Shown one piece after another: positions 1-6,380 of a stretch of DNA of 64,000 nucleotides. Source of the DNA: Burkholderiaceae bacterium (GTDB lineage: Bacteria; Pseudomonadota; Gammaproteobacteria; Burkholderiales; Burkholderiaceae_C); contig JAIESX010000001.1 of assembly GCA_019745555.1 (NCBI GenBank), positions 124,001 through 188,000 of the forward strand. Reading direction: 5' to 3'. Position 1 is the stretch's first letter; every line of letters begins with the position of its first letter. A program made the translations under genes and the position numbers. The notes under the pieces are model-generated. The model saw only the letters and a list, made by a program, of their open reading frames with translations, made no database searches and was not told the DNA's origin.

Positions 1-376
1 CGAGGACGAAATCAAACGCCTCATCTACGAACCGTTGTAGGTCCGTGGCTTCGGCGATGTGCTGCATGCCAGGTGGCTTGGTACGATCAAACTGGTAGGT
101 TCGCCCCTCTATGATGTCGCCCTCCCAGACGGTGCGATCACCATAGGTGCAGTTATCCAGACCCGCGAGGATGGGATATACGGGGAAAAAGCCTCGCGAC
201 GAGAAGGCGGGGCTGGGTCCGCCTATCTCGACGCCTTGCTTACCGGCAAACAAGGCCTTGTTGTCGTTGAATGACGCGGCTTGGCGCGTCGCCAAACTCT
301 TCAGGCGAATTCTGATCGCATATGCGAAACCCGCAAGACCCCGGGCGCGCAGAATGCGGAGTGCCTTGGCAATCAT
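1..376 (-). CDS. Class I SAM-dependent methyltransferase-like protein, N-terminal part (runs off left edge)
   Basis: An open frame of 125 codons runs from an ATG at 376 to the left edge with no stop. The ATG overlaps the TGA of the upstream glycosyltransferase (ATGA), so the two are translationally coupled. Visible motifs are KALFAGKQGVEIGGPSPAF near residues 40-58, an LDNCTYGDRTVWEG stretch and HIAEATDL further on. This resembles the N-terminus of SAM-dependent methyltransferases found in surface-polysaccharide loci, where the EIGG segment begins the SAM-binding fold. The catalytic part lies outside the window. Assignment rests on motif memory, so substrate and exact family stay open. Confidence 0.6.
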   Translation of the reverse strand, partial: MIAKALRILRARGLAGFAYAIRIRLKSLATRQAASFNDNKALFAGKQGVEIGGPSPAFSSRGFFPVYPILAGLDNCTYGDRTVWEGDIIEGRTYQFDRTKPPGMQHIAEATDLQRFVDEAFDFVL

Positions 377-1275
377 TTCTGGATCAACCCACCATACTCG
401 CAGGCACCCATGCGATGACCCAGGCCGTCGCGAATGCCCAACATAAATGCTTTTAGTTTCTGGCGTCTGCGCTCCTCAAAGAGAAGCATCAACGCGGCCC
501 CGAACAGCAAGCGCAACAGCCGGCGTGCACACCAGTCCGGCTCGACGCGCCAGTACCGCGCGATCGTCACGATCGAGTTACGCGCGATGTAGTACTTGCG
601 GACCGGCACATGATTTGGCAGGCGTCCGAACAGCGGCAACCAGGTCCCGCCATCTTCGCCCACGCTGTGTTCCATGACTGGTTTTCGGCTGATAAGGATA
701 CGCGCACCATGCTTGCGTGCACGCAGACAGAACTCGTGATCGAGCTGGTCAATGAAGTAGTCATCTCGGAAACCCCCGAGACGCTCGGCAAAGACAGCGT
801 CGACTAGACAAGCGGACGTGATCACCGTCGTCTGCTCCAAGTACTCCCCAGGACCCCCCATCGGGACGCGGGTTGTCCCGTTGCGTGGGTCGTAGTAGTT
901 GCCCCCCACAACCACCGGCTGCGTCGCACAGCGGGCCTTGACTTGAAGCAAGGTTTGAACCATGTCAGCGTAGCAGCGACTATCTTGATCAAGCGTGACA
1001 ATCCAGCGGCAACCCCAAGCCAGTGCCTGCGCCAGGCCCTGATTGAGCGCGGCGCCAACGCCTAGATTGCGCCCGTTCTGGATCAGCCGGAATTTTTCTG
1101 CCCCTCCCGTGCCGAGGTCCAACGATGCTTGCTCTTTCGAATGCGGCGTGTTGTTCACGACGACCATCGCCTGAAACTGGGAGTAGAGTTTGCGCAACCG
1201 CGGGACAAAACCCGAATCCGGATGAAATGCGATGATGACGGCGCAAACAGATTCCGGCTCCGGCGCGGCGGTCAT
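373..1275 (-). CDS. Family 2 glycosyltransferase, rhamnosyltransferase type
   Basis: The 300-residue protein has a GT-A fold start (CAVIIAFHPD, residues 11-20), the NLGVGAALNQG nucleotide-sugar motif (70-80) and a TLDQDS metal-binding motif (94-99), a DxD variant typical of the rhamnosyltransferase branch of GT2. It probably transfers a sugar from an NDP-sugar to a lipid-linked glycan at the cytoplasmic membrane. The ATG at 1275 is preceded by a strong GAGGAGG ribosome binding site. It lies 70 bp downstream of another glycosyltransferase on the same strand and overlaps the methyltransferase that follows, so it belongs to a glycan operon. Sugar specificity cannot be read from sequence. Confidence 0.85.
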   Translation of the reverse strand: MTAAPEPESVCAVIIAFHPDSGFVPRLRKLYSQFQAMVVVNNTPHSKEQASLDLGTGGAEKFRLIQNGRNLGVGAALNQGLAQALAWGCRWIVTLDQDSRCYADMVQTLLQVKARCATQPVVVGGNYYDPRNGTTRVPMGGPGEYLEQTTVITSACLVDAVFAERLGGFRDDYFIDQLDHEFCLRARKHGARILISRKPVMEHSVGEDGGTWLPLFGRLPNHVPVRKYYIARNSIVTIARYWRVEPDWCARRLLRLLFGAALMLLFEERRRQKLKAFMLGIRDGLGHRMGACEYGGLIQK

Positions 1276-1345
1276 CGGTGACCTCCTCTATAACGCTTAT
1301 GCATAGATGGAGATCCAAGCTGGCAGCACTTCTTCATCGGTGTGC

Positions 1346-2455
1346 TCAGTTGTTGCGGCTTAGGTCCACGTATAGGTCCGCGAACCGGGCTGCGCAGTCA
1401 TCCCAGGTGCCGCAGGTTTCTCTGACCCATAGACGCGCGGCATCTCCAACGGTGGCATTGACCTCCGGCTCCTCGAGACGCGCAAGTGCAAGAGCAAAGG
1501 TCTGCGGGGAGTCGGCCAGAAAGCCTGTTCGGCGGTTGTCGATGATGTCGCGGTGGGCCGGGAGGTCGGAAGCGATCACTGGCAAGCCGGCAGCCATCAT
1601 CTCCAGGACCACCTGAGGTCGCCCTTCGTCATGGCGGCTCAGTGTAATGAGACCGCACGCCTCCGGAATCCAGTCCTGCAGCAGCGCAGCGGGATGCGTC
1701 GGCCCGTGGTAATGGACCCAGTCAGGCAATGTCAATGCCTCCTGCATCGGACCAAAGAGATGGAGCTCGCGCGCTCCATTGAACAGACCCGAACCCCAGT
1801 CGAAAAGATCGCCGATCTTCTCCCGGGTCAATCGCGCAACAACCAGCCAACGTTTCGGTCGGCCTGTCGGTGGCTGCAGCCGCTCCACGTCGAACCAGAT
1901 TCGATCGATGCCGAAGGGTACCGCCTGGACCCTGGCCACATCGCCAAAACGTTGTCGCAGTTCTGGCACCATCCACTCGGCATTCGGCGCCAGCACCGCC
2001 CGGCGTTGCCGTAAGACCCGGTGCAGCAGGGTGGCCATGCCCGGCAGACGCAGCAAGCCGAAATCCGTCCCTAGCACGCTGATCACGGCCGGGGTGCGCG
2101 TTCCCCACAAGGGCAAGGCGTTCTGTAGCCAGTTCACATGGACCACGGTAGTGGGTCTGCGGCGGTACGCACGATGCAGGCGGCACAACAGGCCCATCGC
2201 CGCCCACAATGCGGCGGGTTTGCTGCCGCGCAGCAGGTGAGCGATGCCACCACGTTGCGAGAGCAGCTGCAGCCAATTCCGATCCGCTGATGTTGCCACG
2301 CTGCTGACACCAGGCGGCAGCTCGCCCGGCGGTGCCCACAAGTCAAGCTGCAGCCCAGGGAGGCGGCTCAGCGCGGCTGTAAGGTTGTAGATGAAGCGCC
2401 CGCGCCAGTCTTGGCCGTCCTGCGGATACGAGGTGCTGGTCATCAGTACCTTCAC
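1346..2455 (-). CDS. Family 4/1 glycosyltransferase (GT-B fold)
   Basis: The protein has 369 residues if started at GTG 2455, which follows a GCGAGG ribosome binding site and lies 1 nt from the upstream stop. An ATG four codons later is an alternative. The N-terminus (VKVLMTSTSYPQDGQDWRG) is typical of GT4 enzymes. The C-terminal nucleotide-binding half carries EGRPQVVLEMMAAGLPVIA, the E-x7-E region that contacts the donor nucleotide, followed by a DLPAHRDI stretch. It is expected to be a retaining cytoplasmic or membrane-associated transferase in the same glycan pathway as its neighbours. Donor and acceptor are unknown. Confidence 0.82.
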   Translation of the reverse strand: MKVLMTSTSYPQDGQDWRGRFIYNLTAALSRLPGLQLDLWAPPGELPPGVSSVATSADRNWLQLLSQRGGIAHLLRGSKPAALWAAMGLLCRLHRAYRRRPTTVVHVNWLQNALPLWGTRTPAVISVLGTDFGLLRLPGMATLLHRVLRQRRAVLAPNAEWMVPELRQRFGDVARVQAVPFGIDRIWFDVERLQPPTGRPKRWLVVARLTREKIGDLFDWGSGLFNGARELHLFGPMQEALTLPDWVHYHGPTHPAALLQDWIPEACGLITLSRHDEGRPQVVLEMMAAGLPVIASDLPAHRDIIDNRRTGFLADSPQTFALALARLEEPEVNATVGDAARLWVRETCGTWDDCAARFADLYVDLSRNN

Positions 2456-2456
2456 A

Positions 2457-3344
2457 CTAATCGTCCTCGCGATCGCGGGTGTCGATGTTCTTGTAATGCA
2501 AGGCCGATATCTGTTCCGAGACAATGCCGATGAGGAAGGTCAGGATAGACGATATAAAGAGTAAGGCGCTCATATTCGTAAAGCGCCCGGTCGTGAGATA
2601 GGTGTAGAGGTAGTAGGCTAGCCCGGTGGCGAAAAATCCGCCGCTGATGGGAAGAAACAGCTTTTGCGGCGAGAAGAGCGTACCCACCTTGATGATAATC
2701 AGCAGAAATCGCACACCATCACGCACAGGATTGATATGGCTCACACCGCTGCTGCGCGGCGGGGCATGGATGGGCACATACGCGACGCTGTAGCCTGCCC
2801 GGAAAAAGCTCATGGTGATGGTTGTCGGATATGAGAAACCGTTGGGCAGAAGATAGAGGAACTGCCTAAAACGTTCTGCGTCCACCACACGAAAACCGGA
2901 GGTCAGATCCGCAATCGGCTGCATGACCATCCAGCTGGCAAAGCGGCTGAACAGATCGTTGGCCACGGCGCGATGGGCGCCAGCATGAGATCCTCGCTGG
3001 CGAGCGCCGACGACCATGTCATAACCCTGTTCGAACTGCGCCAGCAAACGACTGATGTCCTGAGGCTGATGCTGACCGTCCGCATCCATGAGAACCAGAG
3101 TCCGCCCCCTGGCCGCCCGAGCGCCTGTCTTGACAGCCGCACCATTGCCTTTGGAATAGGGATGCCTCACGATGCGAACCGCGAACTCCGCGCAGACCGC
3201 AGAGGTATCATCGGTCGATCCATCGTCGACGACCAGGATCTCGGCACCAGGCACTAACGCAAGCAATTGCGGCAACAGAGTACGCAAGCTTGACGCCTCG
3301 TTCCTGGCAGGAATGACGACCGACAGCTGGACGTATGAGCTCAT
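2457..3344 (-). CDS. Polyprenyl-phosphate glycosyltransferase-like GT2 with C-terminal membrane segments
   Basis: Starting at ATG 3344 the protein has 295 residues. Motifs are SVVIPARNEAS (8-18), DDGSTDDT (40-47) and DADGQHQP (87-94), the signature of DPM1/ArnC-like GT2 enzymes that load a sugar onto undecaprenyl phosphate. The C-terminus has two hydrophobic helices (around residues 230-285) and a charged tail, so it is membrane anchored. A longer frame reaching back to 3482 overlaps the upstream gene and is not needed. The start lies 22 nt after the upstream stop. It may supply a lipid-linked sugar to the adjacent GT-C-like membrane protein, which is an inference from order only. Confidence 0.85.
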   Translation of the reverse strand: MSSYVQLSVVIPARNEASSLRTLLPQLLALVPGAEILVVDDGSTDDTSAVCAEFAVRIVRHPYSKGNGAAVKTGARAARGRTLVLMDADGQHQPQDISRLLAQFEQGYDMVVGARQRGSHAGAHRAVANDLFSRFASWMVMQPIADLTSGFRVVDAERFRQFLYLLPNGFSYPTTITMSFFRAGYSVAYVPIHAPPRSSGVSHINPVRDGVRFLLIIIKVGTLFSPQKLFLPISGGFFATGLAYYLYTYLTTGRFTNMSALLFISSILTFLIGIVSEQISALHYKNIDTRDREDD

Positions 3345-3366
3345 GGGCGGGTTGGACAATGCGTCT

Positions 3367-5277
3367 TCACGGCTTGCCAATATTACCTGCTGCCAGTAAT
3401 TGCGCAAGCGTCTGGCGCTCCTCGGATGACAACCGGGTAGACCGCAATTCCAGTAGGAGCTGTCGTGCCTCCTCACGGTCATTGCCCAGCCATAGCAATT
3501 GGGCCCATTTGAGACGGTTGCTGGGCTCCCTTGGGTTCAACGCCAGGGAAGCGCTCAGTGCTTGCTTTGCGGCTGCCAAGTCTTTCTCCCGCAACCAAAG
3601 GTAATCCGCCAGCCAGGAGTAGAGCATCGCCTGAACCGCCACGCCCGTCTTCGGATTGCCCAATGCTGCCCGGAAAAGACTCTCCACCTGCTCCCGCCGT
3701 AGGCAATATGGGCCCGTAACTTCCGTCTCTTTCAGATGGAAAAGGACATTGCGGTCGCCGGGGGCAAACAGCGAGTGCCGCAGACGCGTTGTCAATTCAG
3801 CGAGTGCCGCTTCGTCAACCCCCTGGCCGGAGCGGCACGCCAGACCCAGCATTTCCAGCAAGGCCATCTTGAAGTTTGGATCCAGCGCGCTTGCTCGTTG
3901 CAGGTGTTCGTTTGCCATCTCATGGGCCATGGTTCCGGGCTGAGCTGCAGCAGGCAGATTCGCCAGGACCATGCCGAGGTTGTAACGGGAACGTGCCGAA
4001 TCCGGGTGGTGCTGTACTTCGGCCAGCGTGCGGCGCAACTCGTCACCATGCTGGTAGGCACGCAAGGCCGTCGTCACCGCATACACAAGCACGGCCAGTA
4101 GCGCTATACCAACCAGCATACGGGGCTGAAGTACCTCGCGTTCGACCCAACGCACCAGGATTGATATCAAGGCGAGTAGCAAACCCAGCAAGGGCAGGTA
4201 ATTACGATGCTCATGCACCAGCTCCAGCGGCAAGAGCGTGGATTCCAGGAGGTGACCGACCAAGAACCACGACAGGCCGAAAGCCACCAACGGCGAATTC
4301 CGGCGCAGATGCCAGATCAGCCATAGCACCCCAACCCAGGCCAGTACCGCTGGCGCTGTCGTCCACGGGTCGAACCACCCTGTAGAAATGGAAAAGTCGT
4401 CGTGATACAGGCCAAGGGCCGAACCGCGCGGCACAAGGGCCAGGCCAACATAGAACCAGAGCGCACGTGCTTCAGTGAGCATGCGCTGTGTGGCGTCAAA
4501 CGGACGTAAATCGTAGCCAGCCCACAACCACGAGGCGCCACCCAGCCCCAGATAGATCAGACCGCCCACGAGGACCGAGGTGACGGCGACCACATACGCT
4601 TTCCCGAAAGTATCCAGATGCCCGACCTGATCTCTTCGCAGCAACAACTCCCAGATGAGCACGAACAAAGGCAGGAGGAGCCCGGTCTCCTTGCTCAGGA
4701 TGGACAGGGGCCAGGCCAGGCCCCAGGCAAGTAGCATCCATGCGATTGCCATCTTGCCGGTGTGGCGGCGTGCCACCATGTGCAGCCAGAACGCCAGCAG
4801 CAGGAAAAGGGCCGAAAGACTGGTCATCCGCTGCACGACATGCAGCACGGGCAGCAGCTGCAGAGGGTGCAGCAGCCAGAGCGTGGTACCAGCGAGGGCC
4901 AGCCAGCGCGCCACCGACAGATTCTCCCCCTCCCGCTTTCTCAAGAACTCCCGCAAGATCGCGTAGACCAGAGCGCCACACAGCATGTGGACGAGCAAGT
5001 TGGTCAGCTTGTAAGTCCAAGGATGGAAGCCGCTGAAGTAGTGGTTGAGCGCAAAGCTCAGCTGTGCAATCGGGCGCCCGGTTGGACCTGCGCCTCCGCT
5101 GGACCAGGCCTGGACCAGCGCTTCCCAGCTGAGTTCCTTCATTTGCACACCTGGGGCCAGCAGGATGCTGGGCCCATCGTCAAAAAAGAAGCTACCGCCC
5201 AGTCCCGGCCAGTACACAGCGACCAGCAGAACGCCGAGGCACGAAAGAGCCCACCAGGTGGGTATACGCGTTGTCAT
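3367..5277 (-). CDS. Polytopic GT-C/TMTC-like membrane protein with C-terminal TPRs
   Basis: The protein has 636 residues from ATG 5277. An in-frame extension to 5457 would run through the pilA terminator and is rejected. The N-terminus has a membrane helix, then an acidic FFFDDGPS motif (30-37), GRPIAQLSFALNHYFSG and a YKLTNLLVH stretch. These resemble the TMTC/GT-C glycosyltransferases that use polyprenyl-linked sugars, where the periplasmic acidic pair is catalytic. About ten hydrophobic segments follow, then a soluble tail with TPR-like repeats (about 400-636). Because it lies directly downstream of pilA, a role in pilin glycosylation is plausible but inferred. Confidence 0.7.
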   Translation of the reverse strand: MTTRIPTWWALSCLGVLLVAVYWPGLGGSFFFDDGPSILLAPGVQMKELSWEALVQAWSSGGAGPTGRPIAQLSFALNHYFSGFHPWTYKLTNLLVHMLCGALVYAILREFLRKREGENLSVARWLALAGTTLWLLHPLQLLPVLHVVQRMTSLSALFLLLAFWLHMVARRHTGKMAIAWMLLAWGLAWPLSILSKETGLLLPLFVLIWELLLRRDQVGHLDTFGKAYVVAVTSVLVGGLIYLGLGGASWLWAGYDLRPFDATQRMLTEARALWFYVGLALVPRGSALGLYHDDFSISTGWFDPWTTAPAVLAWVGVLWLIWHLRRNSPLVAFGLSWFLVGHLLESTLLPLELVHEHRNYLPLLGLLLALISILVRWVEREVLQPRMLVGIALLAVLVYAVTTALRAYQHGDELRRTLAEVQHHPDSARSRYNLGMVLANLPAAAQPGTMAHEMANEHLQRASALDPNFKMALLEMLGLACRSGQGVDEAALAELTTRLRHSLFAPGDRNVLFHLKETEVTGPYCLRREQVESLFRAALGNPKTGVAVQAMLYSWLADYLWLREKDLAAAKQALSASLALNPREPSNRLKWAQLLWLGNDREEARQLLLELRSTRLSSEERQTLAQLLAAGNIGKP

Positions 5278-5292
5278 TCCACAAGCCCAATG

Positions 5293-5324
5293 AAAAAGCC
5301 CCTTGGCCAGAGACCAAGGGGCTT
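5293..5324 (-). terminator. Rho-independent terminator of pilA
   Basis: Perfect 11-bp stem (5296-5306 with 5314-5324, 7-nt loop) followed on the minus strand by a T5 tract. It lies 21 bp after the pilA stop and before the next gene, so it uncouples the highly expressed pilin from the glycan genes. Confidence 0.9.
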
Positions 5325-5344
5325 GCGACAAGACCGCTGGACGA

Positions 5345-5809
5345 TCAGAAGTCCTTGCAGGAGCTGGGACGGAACTTGGTTTCGACCGGGTTGGTACCGC
5401 CGCCGCAAGTCCAGACCACTTGACCCGTGGCGGTACTGGCATTGCCGCGCAGGACAATGGTCTTTTGTGCGGCAGCTGCCGGCAGACCCGACTGGGCGGT
5501 CGTGGTGGTGGTCACGACGATGTCACCCCGCGTTGCGTCGACGCCAGAATAATCGACGGACGCCACGTACTTGGAAGACTGGGGCAGAACGCCCATCGAA
5601 GCAGCCGACTTGTTCATGACACCGAAGTTCGCGAAAGCTTCGGACACCGCCGTACGGGCAGAGGAGCCCGCCAGGATCACTTCAGAGATCTTGGCACGGA
5701 CCATGTAGTCCTGATAAGCGGGCAGGGCCACAGCAGCCAGAATACCGATGATCGCAACCACGATCATCAGTTCGATCAGGGTAAAACCCTTTTGAATAGC
5801 ACGTTTCAT
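5345..5809 (-). CDS. pilA: Type IV major pilin PilA
   Basis: The 154-residue prepilin has a short basic leader (MKRAIQKG) cut by prepilin peptidase before [17 protein letters not shown]. The invariant Glu at mature position 5 and the hydrophobic assembly helix are present. Mature pilin is about 146 residues. Two cysteines near the C-terminus (in VWTCGGG and PSSCKDF) frame the usual disulfide-bonded D-region loop. The ribosome binding site AAGGAG is 6 nt before ATG. It is a single gene between a sigma-54-type promoter and its own terminator. The protein polymerises into the pilus fibre used for adhesion, twitching and DNA uptake. Confidence 0.96.
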   Translation of the reverse strand: MKRAIQKGFTLIELMIVVAIIGILAAVALPAYQDYMVRAKISEVILAGSSARTAVSEAFANFGVMNKSAASMGVLPQSSKYVASVDYSGVDATRGDIVVTTTTTAQSGLPAAAAQKTIVLRGNASTATGQVVWTCGGGTNPVETKFRPSSCKDF

Positions 5810-5856
5810 AAAAACTCCTTACGGTGGACAGGGAAAGGGATATCGCGTTGGACATC

Positions 5857-5872
5857 AGCATTTTTTGTGCCA
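5857..5872 (-). promoter_or_regulatory. Sigma-54 (-24/-12) promoter of pilA
   Basis: Minus strand reads TGGCACAAAAAATGCT, with GG and GC in the sigma-54 spacing (consensus TGGCACG-N4-TTGCA). The predicted transcript starts near 5846, giving a leader of about 37 nt before the pilA ATG. pilA is known to use RpoN with PilR in Pseudomonas. Confidence 0.8.
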
Positions 5873-5963
5873 ACCCTCGGAGTCTCTCCACAATGCCGTG
5901 AAGCACGTCGGATTGCGTAAAAGTTCCGCAATTAAGCGGGTCAACCCATGCTTATCGTCGTCG

Positions 5964-5994
5964 CCCGACAAATTTGTCGGGCCAATTTTGTCAC
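5964..5994. promoter_or_regulatory. Palindrome and TTGTC cluster, candidate PilR enhancer
   Basis: An 18-bp perfect palindrome CCCGACAAATTTGTCGGG (5964-5981) is followed by another TTTTGTC (5985-5991). The repeated TGTC units resemble PilR binding sites described upstream of pilA in Pseudomonas, and the distance of about 90-130 bp from the -24 box fits an enhancer. This is an inference; no T-tract follows, so it is not an obvious terminator. Confidence 0.45.
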
Positions 5995-6003
5995 CCAGTG
6001 CTG

Positions 6004-6303
6004 CTAACCGAGCCTTCGCGTCACCCAACTGGTGATCTCATCCGCATAGTCCGACGGCAGTCCGCCATCCTTCAGCGCCCACTTGAACTCGTTGGCCAGC
6101 TGCGCCTTCTTGTAGGCGTTCAACTTCTGCTGCTGCTTGAACTCCGTGATCTGAGATGCCATTTTGCCCAAGACCTCGTCCACCCGCCGCGCGAAATCTT
6201 TGTCGGACTTGCTGGCGGCTTTGGGAATGCGCTCAAGGAAGAACTTGGCCAAGGATACGCCGAACCTCTTGGATTCTGTTGCGTCGAGCCAGCCCAGAAA
6301 CAT
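6004..6303 (-). CDS. Hypothetical protein, 99 residues
   Basis: A small, charged, soluble protein with no signal peptide or membrane helix. It has an Ala/Lys-rich central helix region (KSDKDFARRVDEVLGKM, then QQQKLNAYKKAQLANEFKWAL) and ends in SWVTRRLG. It is divergent from the first GT41 gene (78-bp gap) and upstream of pilA on the same strand. I do not recognise the family. Codon use matches neighbours and the length is conserved-looking, so I regard it as a real gene of unknown function. A role linked to pili or glycosylation would be guesswork. Confidence 0.6.
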   Translation of the reverse strand: MFLGWLDATESKRFGVSLAKFFLERIPKAASKSDKDFARRVDEVLGKMASQITEFKQQQKLNAYKKAQLANEFKWALKDGGLPSDYADEITSWVTRRLG

Positions 6304-6380
6304 GACGCCTCCGTTTGTTATGGGATATGCGATTATAGAAACAGCCTCATTTGACCTTTTTCGTTTGAAGGACGACCTCG

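Noticed and set aside
4762-5619. 285-codon plus-strand frame across the GT-C gene and pilA
   Set aside because: It is antisense to two well-supported genes and crosses the terminator. It is an expected shadow in high-GC DNA.
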